Assembly (NCBI RefSeq): GCF_014356525.2
Contig: NC_052508.1
Span: forward strand, 51,394,442-51,458,441
Direction of reading: 5' to 3'
DNA: 64,000 nucleotides
Source: Nilaparvata lugens
Lineage: Eukaryota > Arthropoda > Insecta > Hemiptera > Delphacidae
A program made the position numbers and the translations under genes. The first letter of the stretch is position 1. Each line of letters starts with the position of its first letter. The notes beneath the pieces are model-generated. The model worked only from the letters and a program-made list of their open reading frames with translations, searched no databases and had not been told where the DNA came from. Shown piece by piece: positions 33,931 through 46,995 of this stretch.

Positions 33931-36900
33931 AGAAAAGCTTTGTGATTATTTTGATAGGGAACTTGCCGTTATTACTGTTTTTACTGCACTTTACATATCG
34001 TTGTAGGTGTCAACCCATACATGCAGCTTGTCACATACTAGTCCTAGATTGGAGATGCTTTATCCCAGATAACGTTCGTGATGACTATTGCACTAGGGGT
34101 CATATATGAGCTTGGTAGACGAGGCTTGCTATTAGTGTAATAAGGTTGGAGGTAGATTGTAGTAGTTTGATTGAACTGTGAATGATTCATGACCTATCAT
34201 TGAGATTGGGAGAAATAATGTTGTTCCCAGTTATTTATGAAATAAGGATTACATTTTTACTTGTACATGAGATAAGATTATATGAAGTCAATGTCGTAGA
34301 TGCATTCAAAAGTTTTATACCATTTAATACAGTGACGTTCATTTTGTTCACATTTCTATTGTGCTGGAGACAATGAAAAGTTATTTTCACGTTATATCTA
34401 GGATTATCAGAAATATTTCGAATGATATCAACATAGTGCCATTCAAAATTAAAAACCTAACCTCCCGAACCTTCCCTTCTACGTTTAGGATATAATCATT
34501 GAACAGAGCTTTTCAGGTTTCATCCAATTTTTTAGACTGGACAGATCGAAATCCAGCCGATCTGAGATATAATGGGGATTGAGAAGTCCCATATGCATAC
34601 AGTCTAATATGTTTCAATGATGAAGCACATATATCATAAAAAAATATTTGAGCATATGGAACTCCAAACCAGAATTTCCACTCAAAAATCAAACTTAACC
34701 AGCATTTCCTATGCGTTGAATGACATACCGACACCCTTGTCGACACACTCCTCACCTCTCAATACATAGAAATTGGAACAATTCCTCCTCACAATATTTT
34801 AGGCGTTATTAAAAGTGTAAGGGAGCGTGATAATGACTGTGGGGTGAATCACCACCGATCGTATTGAACTCTGAAGAGCAATCATATCAGTAGTTGGAGC
34901 GTGTAAGTTCTGGAGAACTCCATGAAAAGGCAGAGGAAACTGAAGGGCTGTGAGTGATTCGTATTTTTTCGAATCTAAAACAGTAGAAGAGAAGACGGTA
35001 TTTGGGAGGTGTTAATGACTGTGTGTGCAGTAATAAGTGATGTAAATGAAGTAAATCTTGTGTGTGTAAGTTATTCAAACCGGCGTACACATCTTCAAAC
35101 CCTGATGACAGGGTTTCTACTGGTGACGAAACTAATTTTAGCGGCCCTTGCGAGAACAAAAGACACCCTGGAGGGCTCAAGGGCACAGGGCTTACAAGAC
35201 AAAACCTATGACTACATACGTGAGATACGCTGATATTATTAATAGACACCACACACACAAGACAGGCCTATGTTTGGGAATGTGTGTGCTCTGTCAACTA
35301 CAGTAATATCAGAATTTCATGCGTATGTTGCTCCCATCATAGACTACGTGTGAGTAAGAGCTTACACACGCATGGTGAGTAAACGCAGACGGATTACCAA
35401 GACGTGAGGAAGCATGAGGAGGAGAGAGAAGAGATGAGGAGGCGAGAGGTGTGAGGAGTTCCATTAGTCGTGCCTCATTCGGCGCATTGAATCTCATTAC
35501 GGAGCGTCTCATCCGTTCTCAACGGATTTCCAATATTTATCTCTCTGAACGTTTAAATTCACTCATCGAGCGTATTATCGCCTCATTGACAAACAGCTTT
35601 CGTCGCCATTCATCCAATAAACCTTGCTTTGTCGTTATCTAGTGCTGAGAGAATAGAAACGAGTGAACGATTATGAATGAGGCATTGTTGTTGTTGAATG
35701 GGAGTTTTGATGCCACTCACACTCACTAAGTATTTCTTGCGTTACTCAGTGGAACTCAGATCCCATCAAAATTATGGAAATAAGATTATTTTAGTCAATA
35801 GAACGATAAACCGATAACATTCGAAATGATAGACAGGAAAAAACAATGAGAATAGAATACAAATCCAAATTGAAATTTAATAATTGAATTTACAACAGTG
35901 AAGAGATCATAATGGATTAGAAATCTCAATCTCAACCCATTTATGGAATTTAAAGTATTCAGGAAAACTGCTTCATAATACTTGAACATTATTTTCAAAT
36001 CTTCATGCGAGAGAGGAGAAAACATTGAAATCAGTTTTGTTCCAAAGACATGAGAAATTAGAGAGGATACCTTACTAGTCAATTCCAAATTGAATGGAAT
36101 AGGATGTGACGAGGAATGAATGGAATAGGATGTGATATTACAATTGAATAGGATGTGTTGACTCTAGGAATATGAAAAGTAGTAAACTATTGATATTTAG
36201 TACTAGTAGTTCCGCAATGCGTTGAACTCTGCAATATATTATAGCAAAAGATTAAAAAAATATATATACTATTTTTAATAATTATTATAAATACACTATA
36301 ATTATAATATTATTGAATATTTTTATAATTATTATAAATCGCATTTAAATAATTGCAATTTTACAGAAATTTCCATCTGTATATTGATTTTATTTTTCTT
36401 TCACATTTATCTTGTAATCTTCTATAAATAAACAAATATGAATCGATGAAATAATATGTTTAATCGATTTTCTGATATTGGTCACTGATTACTCATTGGT
36501 GAGCTTCTTCCTCTACTCCCAGTACCTAATTTTGGAGGAGCTGTTAATATTGACTGAAACTGAACAACTGACCTATCGCAGTACAATACGCATTCGAAAC
36601 ATGAGTCTTAATATTCTTATCACGCTTTAATTAACTATTTTTGTCGATAGAATATTGAATTATCCATATTTTATTTAAGAAAAACGTGAAGATCGATTGT
36701 TTGCTGTAGTTGTGGAGAAGACATAAGGATTTACCTACTCTCTTCTTTAATAAATAGAATCGAAAGATTGGTTTATGGAAGAAGAAGGATGAGAAAGGAG
36801 CATAAAACCAAATATCAAATTATACCTTAACAAATATCTACTTGAAAAAAGTACCCACTTGCCCTCACCATTTTCTTGACCTGCTATTCTTGGAAACGGC

Positions 36901-37929
36901 TCTCGAAGAAGGTTAGATTTGCAGTGCCCTTTCTCGACAAGCCGGCCCTTTCCCTATAAATATCTATAAAGTGTCTCCGCTGGCTCTACCTAATGAAGAC
37001 AAGTTTCGACGCCTAATTAAAGCCAACTTCCCCTTTCTTCGTGGTTTATTCAGTGTACGGTGTTCGAATTCGCAGCCGATTTTCTTCTTTGGAGGAGTTA
37101 ATAGCCGTGACAATAGCCTCCCTGGTCCCACCCTCACAATTGTTGCTTCAATAGTGGGAGGTCGTAGAGAGGGTTTGACATAGAACTTGAATTGCGAAGT
37201 GCTTGAAGCTCAATCAAGTAAAAAAATAATAGAACTAGTTTGTGTTCAAGAGTTGGAATAACATGAAATCGAAATAATATTTTCTTATTTATTCTTTCCT
37301 TTGAAAATGTCAGCTTTCAAGCTTCAATATTCAGATAATGGATATTATTGAATATCCCAATAACAATAAGATTCCAATATCGATAATAATGGAAAATAAG
37401 CAGTTGAAAAACAAAAAGCTGAGTGATATAGTAATCAACCAGTACGTTTGCTGAAAGACTCTAATTATTATATGTAATAATAATTATTACATATAACAAA
37501 GTAATATTACTATGTCTTGTAGAAAATCCTCACTCTTTCATCTGTACTTCTATCTTCCTCAAGAGTGAGGAAGTTTGCATGCTAAACAAAACTTTGTTTA
37601 CCAACATGGAAACCTCTTCATGCAATCAAACACTTCCACATCAGTTATGTAAATTTGTTTCAATTGACCAATCAATCAAACAATGGATCTTGCGAAAAAT
37701 CCATTTTAAACTTCAATTGAGTGCTCTCTTCTTCTTTCCCTTCTTCTTCTTCTTGTTCTTCTTCTTGTTCTTCTTCTTATTCATCGTTTTACTTTCTTTG
37801 TTTAGGATGAACATTTTCCCCCTATTCTCCTGGAAACCGATTCGTGAATAAAGTAAGCAACCTATACATCTTACCCTGAACACTCCAGGATTTATCGTCA
37901 ACTTGCAGCAAGTTCAAATTTGACTTCAA
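33931..37929. other. No gene recognised
   Basis: Mostly AT-rich. 35440-35645 is more complex and CpG-bearing (TTCGGCGCATTG, ATCGAGCGTATTATCGCC) and could be a conserved non-coding block. At 36094-36160 GAATAGGATGTG occurs three times. At about 36952-36972 TATAAATATCTATAAAG resembles a TATA region. 37467-37496 is a 29-bp A/T palindrome. 37725-37790 is (TTCTTC)n. No domain found in any frame. Confidence 0.35.
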
Positions 37930-38050
37930 CCCTCACCACTATATACAGTGAATGTGTTTACAGTTGTGACGTCACTACCAAACCAACATGACTGACAACC
38001 AATCAGAGGTCTTCAATCAAACGTTTCATACTTTGAAGGGCCAATCAGGA
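37930..38050. promoter_or_regulatory. Promoter-like cluster: CRE palindrome and two CCAAT boxes
   Basis: A perfect TGACGTCA (37967-37974) is followed by ACCAATCAGA (about 37998) and GGCCAATCAGG (about 38040) within 80 bp. The combination is typical of animal promoters bound by CREB/ATF and NF-Y. No exon was recognised on either side, so the gene served is unknown. Confidence 0.4.
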
Positions 38051-38800
38051 CGTTGCTTGCTTCCTGAAGTTGGCAACGGAGTCCTCCTTATCTGTGCATC
38101 TGACAGTTTGGTCAGAGCATGACTGGTATTTCGGTCTCATGACACTCTGCTCCCTTCTCAAGTAATCAAGCGTTCGCTAGGCTTACCCTGTATTCTGAAT
38201 GACGTTCGATACCCAATTCCTGTCAAGAGTTTTCTCAGCATAGAGCCTCCACCACAGGGTCCCTCTCCTCTCAAAACACACGCGTTTACACTAAAGTTAC
38301 CTTCTTCAAACTTCTGCCTTCGAGAGTATCACTGGGGGAGAAATATATTTCTAAATATATTGAAGAGATTGATGGGATTATGTGAGGCAGAATTGTATTT
38401 CTTATTGATGGAACTTTTATATTGGAACGATTGAGATAAACGTGGTTTCCTTCACTACTGTTTCAATATACACGTTATATCAATTATTCAACTATAGTTC
38501 ATGTACACTTAATTCAAATTCATGTGTTCAAATTTAATTTGATTTCAAATTATAGTAATTTCAAGGCCTTATTCCAATTTTCTAGTCTATTCAATATCTA
38601 GTCTAGTCCCATCGGAAACTATTTCTATGTTCGTCACACTGACTTTTTCCATTGATTTTTTCTCATTTATTTCATCCCGCATTGGTGGAGTGCCATACTG
38701 GGGAAGTAGTCATTCAATCTATTCCATTTTAATTATTATTTAACGAAAATCCTAAATAAATGCTAAAAATTCCATTTTAAACCATTCAAGAGCCACACGA
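38051..38800. other. No gene seen
   Basis: 38051-38340 is of normal complexity, possibly 5' UTR if the promoter-like cluster upstream is real. The rest is AT-rich. Confidence 0.35.
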
Positions 38801-38867
38801 TCTTGTTATCGAAAAACCCTTCCTACATCCAATTCATCAGGAATATCCTTTTCAGTTCCATAGTAAC

Positions 38868-38925
38868 CTGATGAACTTTTCTATATCAAATTCATCAGGA
38901 TTGTCCTTATCAGCTCCATAATATT
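38868..38925 (-). CDS. Short exon-like segment, tandemly duplicated
   Basis: On the minus strand an acceptor (TTCAATGCAG, AG at 38927-38926) is followed by 58 bases that read YYGADKDNPDEFDIEKFIR from the third base. They end at TTCATCAG|GTTACT, a donor-like site. Immediately behind it (about 38806-38866) comes a diverged second copy reading YYGTEKDIPDELDVGRVFR in its own frame, without splice sites. Substitutions between the copies keep residue type (D/E, F/L, I/V), which is how coding duplicates drift. I do not recognise the protein. It could be an exon plus an old duplicate, or both could be pseudogene relics. Confidence 0.4.
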
Positions 38926-39470
38926 CTGCATTGAAGTTAATCCTACAATCCCCCATGTTATTATTGAGAAGATACATCAATTGAAAATATTCCCAAAACA
39001 ATAATATCCTCGCTTTTTGAAGCATCCCTCGATCGATAACATCGAAAGCTCTCGCATATTTCTGCAAAGAAAAATCGGAAATGCCAAAAAACAAGCTGCT
39101 TAGCGGCTCTCTTTTCACGCCGAATTCAAAAGACGAGCTCTCAAGAGTTCATTCAGCATCTTGGTTTGCGAGAGCTCTCGACAAAAAGCTGATGGCAAGT
39201 ATCTATTTTTTCTCGGCTTAACAAACTGGTATGAGGAGCAAGCAGTCAGTCTGAAAAGAGTGATGCAAGTGGAAAATCGTTCTGATTGCAAGTGGTGGTT
39301 GTAACAGAAAAAATAACTCTATACTCCAGCTTCTTTTTCGGAGATTGTAAACAGAAGTGTCATCAATCAGAATTAAATAAGTATCATTAAACTGAGGTAC
39401 GAGTCTCCCTTCTTTCTTGTTATTGTAATAATAGCTGCCAACAGAATGTTATGAAAATTAAAACGTCAAA
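38926..39470. other. No gene seen
   Basis: Intron-like on the minus strand next to the exon-like segment. 39100-39190 carries several GAGCTCTC/GAGAGCTCTC words (39136 and 39170). Confidence 0.35.
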
Positions 39471-39481
39471 TAAACCAGATA

Positions 39482-39822
39482 GTACCTTAAAGAAATGAAC
39501 CTTCAAAACAGAAATTTTTCAAGATATCAGAAATGTATATTAATTACTTTGTATATTGATCCATTTTTTGTTGTTTTCAATAAAGACACTATTCTATTCT
39601 ATTCTATTCTATTCTATTCTATTCTATTCTATTCTATTCTATTCTATTCTATTCTATTCTATTCTATTCTATTCTATTCTATTCTATTCTATTCTATTCT
39701 ATTCTATTCTATTCTATTCTATTCTTCTATTCTATTCTATTCTATTCTATTCTATTCTATTCTATTCTATTCTATTCTATTCTATTCTATTCTATCTATT
39801 CTATTCTATTCTATTCTATTCT
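39482..39822 (+). mobile_element. LINE 3' end with (ATTCT)n tail and target duplication
   Basis: The interval is flanked by an 11-bp direct repeat, TAAACCAGATA, at 39471-39481 and 39822-39832 (overlapping the last base). About 105 bp of unique sequence ends in CAATAAAGACACT, a poly-A-signal-like word, and is followed at once by (ATTCT)n. That is the layout of a severely 5'-truncated LINE with a short-repeat 3' tail. No coding part remains, so the family cannot be named. Confidence 0.6.
39590..39822. repeat. (ATTCT)n pentanucleotide satellite
   Basis: About 230 bp of ATTCT, interrupted only by a TCTTCT slip near 39723 and a TCTATCTAT slip near 39793. Open frames across it (SILFYSILFY) are translations of the repeat. 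Confidence 0.97.
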
Positions 39823-39832
39823 AAACCAGATA

Positions 39833-42800
39833 CTATGGTCAGAGAAAACTATTATGAGATTGTTTTATTCTATGCTATGGTCCAGTTGATTGATTACTTC
39901 GGATGTTCATATTCTGCGATAATCTTCAACCCTGTCTTCTTGAAATTCTCTTGATAACTTTCCCTAGAACTGAATAACTGAGGTTCAATTCTTCAATGCA
40001 TGTCTGTCCCTTGGAGATGGAACAAATTTGACTTGTTGCTATTTATTTAGCCGCCGTTTAGAAAAAAAAAAATAGACAACAAATGTTCAGATTAATTCAC
40101 TAGAAATAATGAATGGGACGAAAAGTCCGGTCAATATAGACATGAGAAAGGGTGTGCTTACAATATAATATTGTAGTTCTGATTTTTTTATATATTGTTT
40201 AGAGACATTACTTGGATACATAAGAGAAGTCTAGAACCATTTTTTTCAACGCAAAATTTCTCTGTGCTGGATACAGTGAGATCACCAAAATTGATTCTAT
40301 TCTCTCACAATGTTCGCTATTTTTTTTTTTTTTTTGAAAAATTGTAACTTGGTACTCATTGAGGATAGAGAGCTCTGAATAATTTAATTTTTTCGAAATT
40401 TTATAATCATGGAAAAAGGCAATAGTGAATTTTCTTTCGAATGACTGGATTTGGCGGAAGTAGCTGAAAACTGGGAAATGAATCGAAAGTACGAGGCTCT
40501 TGAGCACTCTGTATTCAGCACAGGGAGATTTTTCATTTAAAAATTGGTTTTGGACTTCTCTTATGTGCCTGCACTTTTTTAAAGATGATAAAGAAGACAA
40601 TTTTGAATAAAATTTAGAATTTAGAAATAGGCCGACACATCTAGAAAATACCTGAGTCTATACCTAATTCATGCAGGTGAACGGGCTAGAGTCAAGAAAA
40701 CTTCAATTAATCTTGCCATGCCTGATTTAATAGGTTTATACTATAGAAAATCACTACAATTTGAAATAATTGAAAAATACAAACAGTTTCAATAAACATT
40801 GGCAACTAAAATCGAACAACAGAAACAACAATTTCATGTTACTTTGTTGACATTCTTCATCTGATTCGGGGGCGCATTACTATCCCCGTTTAGATAGCAA
40901 TACGTCACAAAACCAAACAATATCAGTCATCAAATAACAAATAATTAACTTCAACATAAAATTACTCAAGAAAGAAAAGCCCGTTGAACCAAGTTTCGTC
41001 GATAGTAACCCATATAACCCATTTCATAATAATTTTGAATCCCCACTTTTGATTGACATTCTCGAATGAACCTTTGTTTCACTACACTGCACTTTCGTTG
41101 GTCTGTACGTTGCTTTATCGTCGGGGTTACAGTACCTTGTTTTTGGCGGCGAGCTTTTACCGGTTGAATTTGGCTTGACGGCGACGTCCTCTTACGTCCC
41201 TAGACCTGTCATCTGAACGGGTGTCTTGAAGCGGTTACATAAAGTTGCGGAACCAAAGGGGTGGTAGTACAAGAAGTTGGTTTGGGGACACACATGAACC
41301 GCTGTAAATAAATGTATTACAGCATTAATTTCTAACTCTTCCTACAATTCATCAAAAGCTAAAACAGGAGTTATCTATTGATTACAATTAATTAAATTCT
41401 CTCATCCTTTGAATCCTCATTTTATATAGATTTTTATCTTTAAACTACTGATTCTTTTTATCAGAATTAATGGATCTTTCTTCACAAATAATTCAAATTG
41501 AAATGATGCTAACTTATATGATATTTTTCGTTTGGTTTGCGAAATCAAATATAATTTTTCATATAGTAGCTCGGCTAGTATTGTTGGAAACTTGTGCGCC
41601 AGCCAACATTTATTTTATTTATTATTTATGAACTATAGGACGCAATCCAAGTGTAAATAACGGCATTCGCCCAAAACTGCTCAGAACCTTAATTAAAAAT
41701 GAACATTCCAGAGTTTATGATTTGATTTACCTACAAATACAAGTCCAAAAACTAGTATCAACTGAAATTATGAATTTATCACCTAATAAAACAAGACACT
41801 TTATAACACAATAAAAGAAAAAAATATTGAAAATTTCACTTTAAGGAAAGATAATGTTTGCCTTATAAGATTCATCTTGTGGATAGTTTTTACCTTTAAT
41901 TAAATAAAATTAGTAGACACATAGAAAATAATTTAAATTGTATTAAATTTGAACATTCATTAATATTAATTTCCTGGAGAAGAAAAACTTTCTTCTTCAT
42001 CTATTAAGATTTCTATCATAAAAATTTACTAAATCATTCAAAAGCCTTAATGACATAAGAAAACAGAGTCTGAAAAATATAAATTAAAAAAATGTCATAA
42101 ACTCAATATGAACAATTCTTAAAAGTTTCATTCCAATTTAAAGGCTATCTTCCTGACTTTCAGCAATACTCTACGATAATATATCTCCAGAAACAATAAC
42201 TCAAATGTAACGTAACTGAAAACTTTCTATACTTCTGTAGAAAAAAATTTATAAGTATCTTCCATCACTAATAAAATCAAAAGGATTATTCTCAATCAAT
42301 ATTATTAACTTGAAAAATAACAGGCTTAATTAATTCAATACTCTTATGGAAGTTTCAATCAATTAAATTCCCTAAATTATATTTTAACCTTATTTTACGT
42401 ACCTTAGCGGTTATTTGAAGAAACAATTATTCGTACATGATGAAGAAACACAATTAAACTTTCAGGACATGGCACTACTAGTAAATTTAAACATTAATAA
42501 AAAATAAAACTAGCTCCTACATTAACTACTGAAATAAACTTATAAACCTGCCCAAAAAGGGGGAAACATAGTGACTACATCTTTACTCTCGTAGTGCTCC
42601 TAGCAAAAAGTGTCCTCCGGAACGTAATCTGGTCTCTCGACTGGGGAATCCCCACTACTGTATTTAGAAACAGGTCTCCTATGGGCGAATGGAATCAATT
42701 TGACCAATCGTCGCGTGGCTTCTAGAGCCTTTGGACCAAATAGTAACTGCAAAATCGGTAGTTTGTTATAATTTCAATGCTTGCTGTTTTCCAACTTATC

Positions 42801-44264
42801 GCATTTATGTCGCGACAAGAAGGCTAAGTTTTAGAGATAATTCCATAATCTACATTCCTCGACGACTCGGAGCCACAATTTTTAAATATCTATCATGGGA
42901 AACTCGAAGTCATGCCGTTCATAATAGAGAGAGAAAATAATTTATTTCGCTAACTCACTTACAATAATGGCTCTAGTCTATTGCGTATTAAATTTACTAT
43001 TATAACTTGGGAAAAGGCCTGAATTAAAGAGAGTGCCCGGCACACTTATGTATCCAAACAATATTTTTCAAAAACCAGAACTACAATATATATTGCAATG
43101 TATATAAATGTCCATCAAGACTGTAATGATCGACCATCCTTCATAATGTCAATGTAGAAAATTAATTATACATCTCAAATTTACATCATCCCCAACCAAA
43201 AATATAAATCTCAGTTGTTGAATCAGTAGAAATATCATTATTGAGTTATAAAATTATAAGCGTTAACCCAAAACTGTTCAAATTGCATGAATGGAGAATC
43301 CAACTCTGTCTGCAAGAAATATTCTCATTGATATTCATTATCATTCATTCATAACTTTCTTCTTATCCTCAATCCATAATCTTCCAATAACCTCCATAAG
43401 TTCCATTATCATTAGAAGTATCGTATTATTTCAGCATCCAGTTACGATAGAGAAGAATCCAACAAAGAAAATACAAAAATAACTCATTCTTCACTCATTC
43501 TTCATGTCTCATATTTACACACGCGTCCCAATCACATGGAATTCGATGAAACTCAACGTCACAATGTAAACAAGGGGGGAATTGGACCAGGCCTTTGTCA
43601 TCCCACCTGCCTAAATCACAGAATCACAAGAAATCAGAACGCGAGTCACAAGAAACGAAGAAAAGACATACATGCACTTTCATCATTGTTCGTAGTCAGG
43701 CCTGGGGAATCGGAATGGAATGAGAAATGGCTGTTTCTTGTTTGTGAAGCTTGTTCACGGATGTCAGGCGAGAAGATGATACCGACGACAAAGGCCGTGA
43801 ATTTATTGAGAAAGTTCTGGAAGGTGGGAAATGGATGCGAAAAGTTAATTTCAGGATGATGGAGAAGAAGATGAATTGAGCAGGATGGAATGTGAGGCTG
43901 TGGATGACTCAGGGAAACCATAAGTACAATAAAACATTAGAGTTTTCCAGTGCAGAGTATAAACACTGTTTCAAATTTGAATTTCGATTAAAAACTGGCT
44001 CCTGCTTGAGCTTCCTATATTATAACGATTCAAAATTGTTGACTCCGTTGTTTCAGATTCTGGAAAGAGAATAAACTGTCAACACGTCATGAGTAAAGAA
44101 ACAAATTTTTAATTGCTTCAATAAAAGAGTGATGTAGCACTGAATAGTGTAATTTGGTATGATTATTTGATAAATCAGACCCCTACTGTATCACTAAAGA
44201 CAGCTTAAAGCTAATTGCAAGACAATCTTAGTAACTTTGGAAATCCAAAAGCAAGCTTGTCAGC
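39833..44264. other. Gene-poor AT-rich stretch
   Basis: No convincing gene. 41090-41300 and 42545-42740 are more complex and CpG-bearing (TTGGCGGCGAGCTTTTACCG; GACGGCGACGTCCTCTTACG). They could be the ends of an unrecognised element or conserved non-coding blocks. 41300-42540 between them is over 75% A/T by eye. A 107-codon frame at 43536-43859 overlaps a 91-codon frame on the other strand, and neither has a domain. Confidence 0.35.
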
Positions 44265-44560
44265 GAGTCACAAAATGTTCCAAGTATGTTTTGGAAGTTA
44301 ACATTAGTGTTTAATATTATTTTATTGTATTTGTGTCTGTGTTATTTATTTAACGAGTCACATATGCTCCAAGTATGTTTTGGAAGTTAACATTAGTGTA
44401 TAATATTATTTTATTGTATTTGTGTCTGTGTTATTTATTCAACTTATTCATTCACAATGGAGACAATAGATAAGATTATGAAGTTATAATTATAAGGTTA
44501 TAAATAAGATTTATGTTACAAGTAATGTAAAAATAAAAATTGATTTGATTTGATTGATAA
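44265..44560. repeat. 90-bp tandem pair and LINE-like tail
   Basis: GAGTCACAAAATGTTCCAAG at 44265 recurs as GAGTCACATATGCTCCAAG at 44355, followed in both by TATGTTTTGGAAGTTAACAT and TTTATTGTATTTGTGTCTGT. The unit is 90 bp with only a few changes. At about 44525-44555 AAAATAAAAATTGATTTGAT plus further TTGAT repeats resembles a LINE 3' tail, so the pair may belong to a LINE 3' UTR. Confidence 0.6.
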
Positions 44561-44869
44561 ATACAGTAACTTGGAACTGGATTGAAATTCGAGTTGAAAA
44601 ATTCTCTATAAGGCATAGTTGAAGAATTAAAGTTCATTTCTTCAATATGTGATACCATAAATTAAAGATATCAAATCTTGTAATCTGTGCTTATACCTTC
44701 TGAAAGTTTTTGAATCTACAATGCTCTACCCAGTCTTACCCTCACCTTTTCACGTACCTTACCCTTTCATCTGATACCTTTGTGTAGTTGTATGAGCCAA
44801 CAACGCTCCTTACATCCTCACTCAGTCTATTAATGTGAAAGCATCAAACAGCACGTACGGTACCATACT

Positions 44870-45350
44870 TCAAGCTCACATTGATTGGCTCTGCAAAAGT
44901 AGACCCCCTGCAGATGACATCTTGACGTCATTCCGATTTATTATCAGTCATGTTAAGATGATGTCACCACAAAGACATCCATGTCCACATCTCCAACTTC
45001 AAAGATAGGTCTCAGTAGATCCAACTTGCATGAAGACCAAACTTCAAAGACAGTGTTGACAGCAGTGCGTATATGGCACTTGGGCAGAGTTTGCAATTCG
45101 CGCTCTTTCGGCGCGTGGACGCACGGAGCATCATTGAAGTTGCATTCAACTTGGGACTACAGAGTTGAAGAGGCAATAGAAGCGTGAAGAGCCACTTTGG
45201 GTGTTGAAGAGCGCACATCTTCCCAGTCTTTCAGCCCGTGCCGTGCGTGTACAAACCATTGTTGGCGCCTCTCTACGCGTCCGTTTTGTATGTGCCGCTT
45301 CCATTATTATTCTGTCTTTGATCTCCGCTGCCAGGATAAGGTTAATGAAG
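44870..45350. promoter_or_regulatory. Promoter-like region: CCAAT, CRE and CpG-rich block
   Basis: GATTGGCT (a reversed CCAAT box, 44882) is followed by the palindrome TGACGTCA (44923-44930). From about 45080 to 45300 comes a CpG-richer block (CAATTCGCGCTCTTTCGGCG, CTCTACGCGTCCG). Overlapping 68- to 97-codon frames on both strands have no domain, so 5' UTR or promoter is more likely than coding. The target gene is not visible. Confidence 0.35.
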
Positions 45351-46829
45351 GCGTTTTTGAAAAATCATCTTTCTGGAGTGGAACATGTGTGTGTGTGTTC
45401 TCCATTGTTCCAACTAGATCTCTCAGTGCTAATCAGTGCTGCCTGCTCCCTTTGATGGCGGCTTTTCTTTTTGTTCGAAAAGGAGGCTGAAACAAGGTGA
45501 TGCATCATCAATGAGTTGGTTGTTGGGCTCTTGATCTCTATACTCCATATGATTGTGGATTGGAGAGATTGTTGGTTTGAAATTTGGGTTGATTAGTGTG
45601 CTTAGGATGATTGCGAGTTAATTATTGCGAGGAATTATTTAGAAGCAGAGTATGATTCCAAATTAGAATATTCATTGCGTTTGTTTCTAGCGCTTGCTGC
45701 TTTGGGCTACTATGCACAGAAAAGGAGGAAGTAGATTACGTTGAATAGATTATGCATAATCAATTTTCAGACTCTTAAAATTATTGCCATAGAAAGAAAC
45801 GGTAGTTTAACATTTGAAAACCATTTAACTGTTTGCTACAATATTCTATAGGATACTTCACAGCGCATTCGGTATAAGCACCCAAAAAAATAATTTAAGC
45901 AATTATTAGGATGACAGTTATCGAATGATTGTAACAGAGAAACATAAATTTGACTGTGATATTCAATTCAAATACTATGGTGAAGAAAGCAGACTGGAAC
46001 GTCACTTTTCTCGGTGTCACTGTGACCTTTATTACAACGTGCATCTCAGTTCGTAACACAATACTTTGGAGTACAGACCGATATGAGAGTAGTCCTGCTC
46101 TCAATATCGTTGATCATTGAAATACGAAATTGAGGTGACATTTATTGACAGTCACAAATCATTATAATTACACAATAATATGATTGGGAGAAGACAACAA
46201 GCATAGCCCAAAACTACAAAACTACAATTTTTATGGATAAGAGTTTCGAAAAAAGAATGAGGTTGAGTTTTCACTATTAACTTTCAAGTCCATTTAACTA
46301 TTTATTCATTTATTTATTCATTTATTAGATTAGCAGAATCAATAAAATGATCGGAAAAGAAAAACCAGACTATTGCTCAAAACTTCTTCAATTTCCTAAT
46401 TTAGTTTATTTTAACGTGAGATATGAATATATCTATCATTCTAGGATCAAGAAGTCTGCGAAAATTGTTCACAATCTATCATACGTCTTATGACCCTGAT
46501 TCCTGAGTATGCGAATTTCATAAACGATGAACACATTTCATAAGAAGATATTTTGCAACAATATACTGCATATATACATAACCACACATCATACTACCTT
46601 TCACATAGTCACCACATACATCATCTTACAGCTTACTAAAAAGACGGTCCCTGAAAAGCAGGTGTTGGGGGCGCTTAGCTGTGGATCCTATTCGAGGCCT
46701 AGGCCTTCACTAGTAGCATGTTAAGTGAATTCCTATAAAGTTTGGAAACTATTCGGGCTCTCTCACGCATGTAATTAGAAATTCATTTCGGCCTGAGCAA
46801 GATTAAACGAGTGAAGCTGACATGTCTCC
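45351..46829. other. No gene seen
   Basis: AT-rich, with a TTTATTCATTTATT repeat at about 46299-46325. No domain in any frame. Confidence 0.4.
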
Positions 46830-46995
46830 AAGCTGCAAGAAAAAGAAGAAGGAGGAGGATGAGGAGTAGGAGGAGGAGAAGATGAAGAAGGAGAAGAGGA
46901 AGAAGAAGAAGAAGAAGAAGATGAAAAAGAAGAAGAAGAAGAAGAAGAAGGAGAAGTAGTAGTAGTAGTAGTAGTAGAAGAAGAAGGAGTGGAGA
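46830..46995. repeat. Purine-rich (GAA/GGA)n and (GTA)n tract
   Basis: AGAAGAAGGAGGAGGATGAG and similar text to about 46955, then (GTA)n at 46957-46978. The minus-strand 103-codon serine-rich frame is its translation. Confidence 0.9.

Noticed and set aside
39495..39954. Two overlapping frames rich in Ser-Ile-Leu-Phe-Tyr
   Set aside because: Translations of (ATTCT)n in two frames, not a structural protein.
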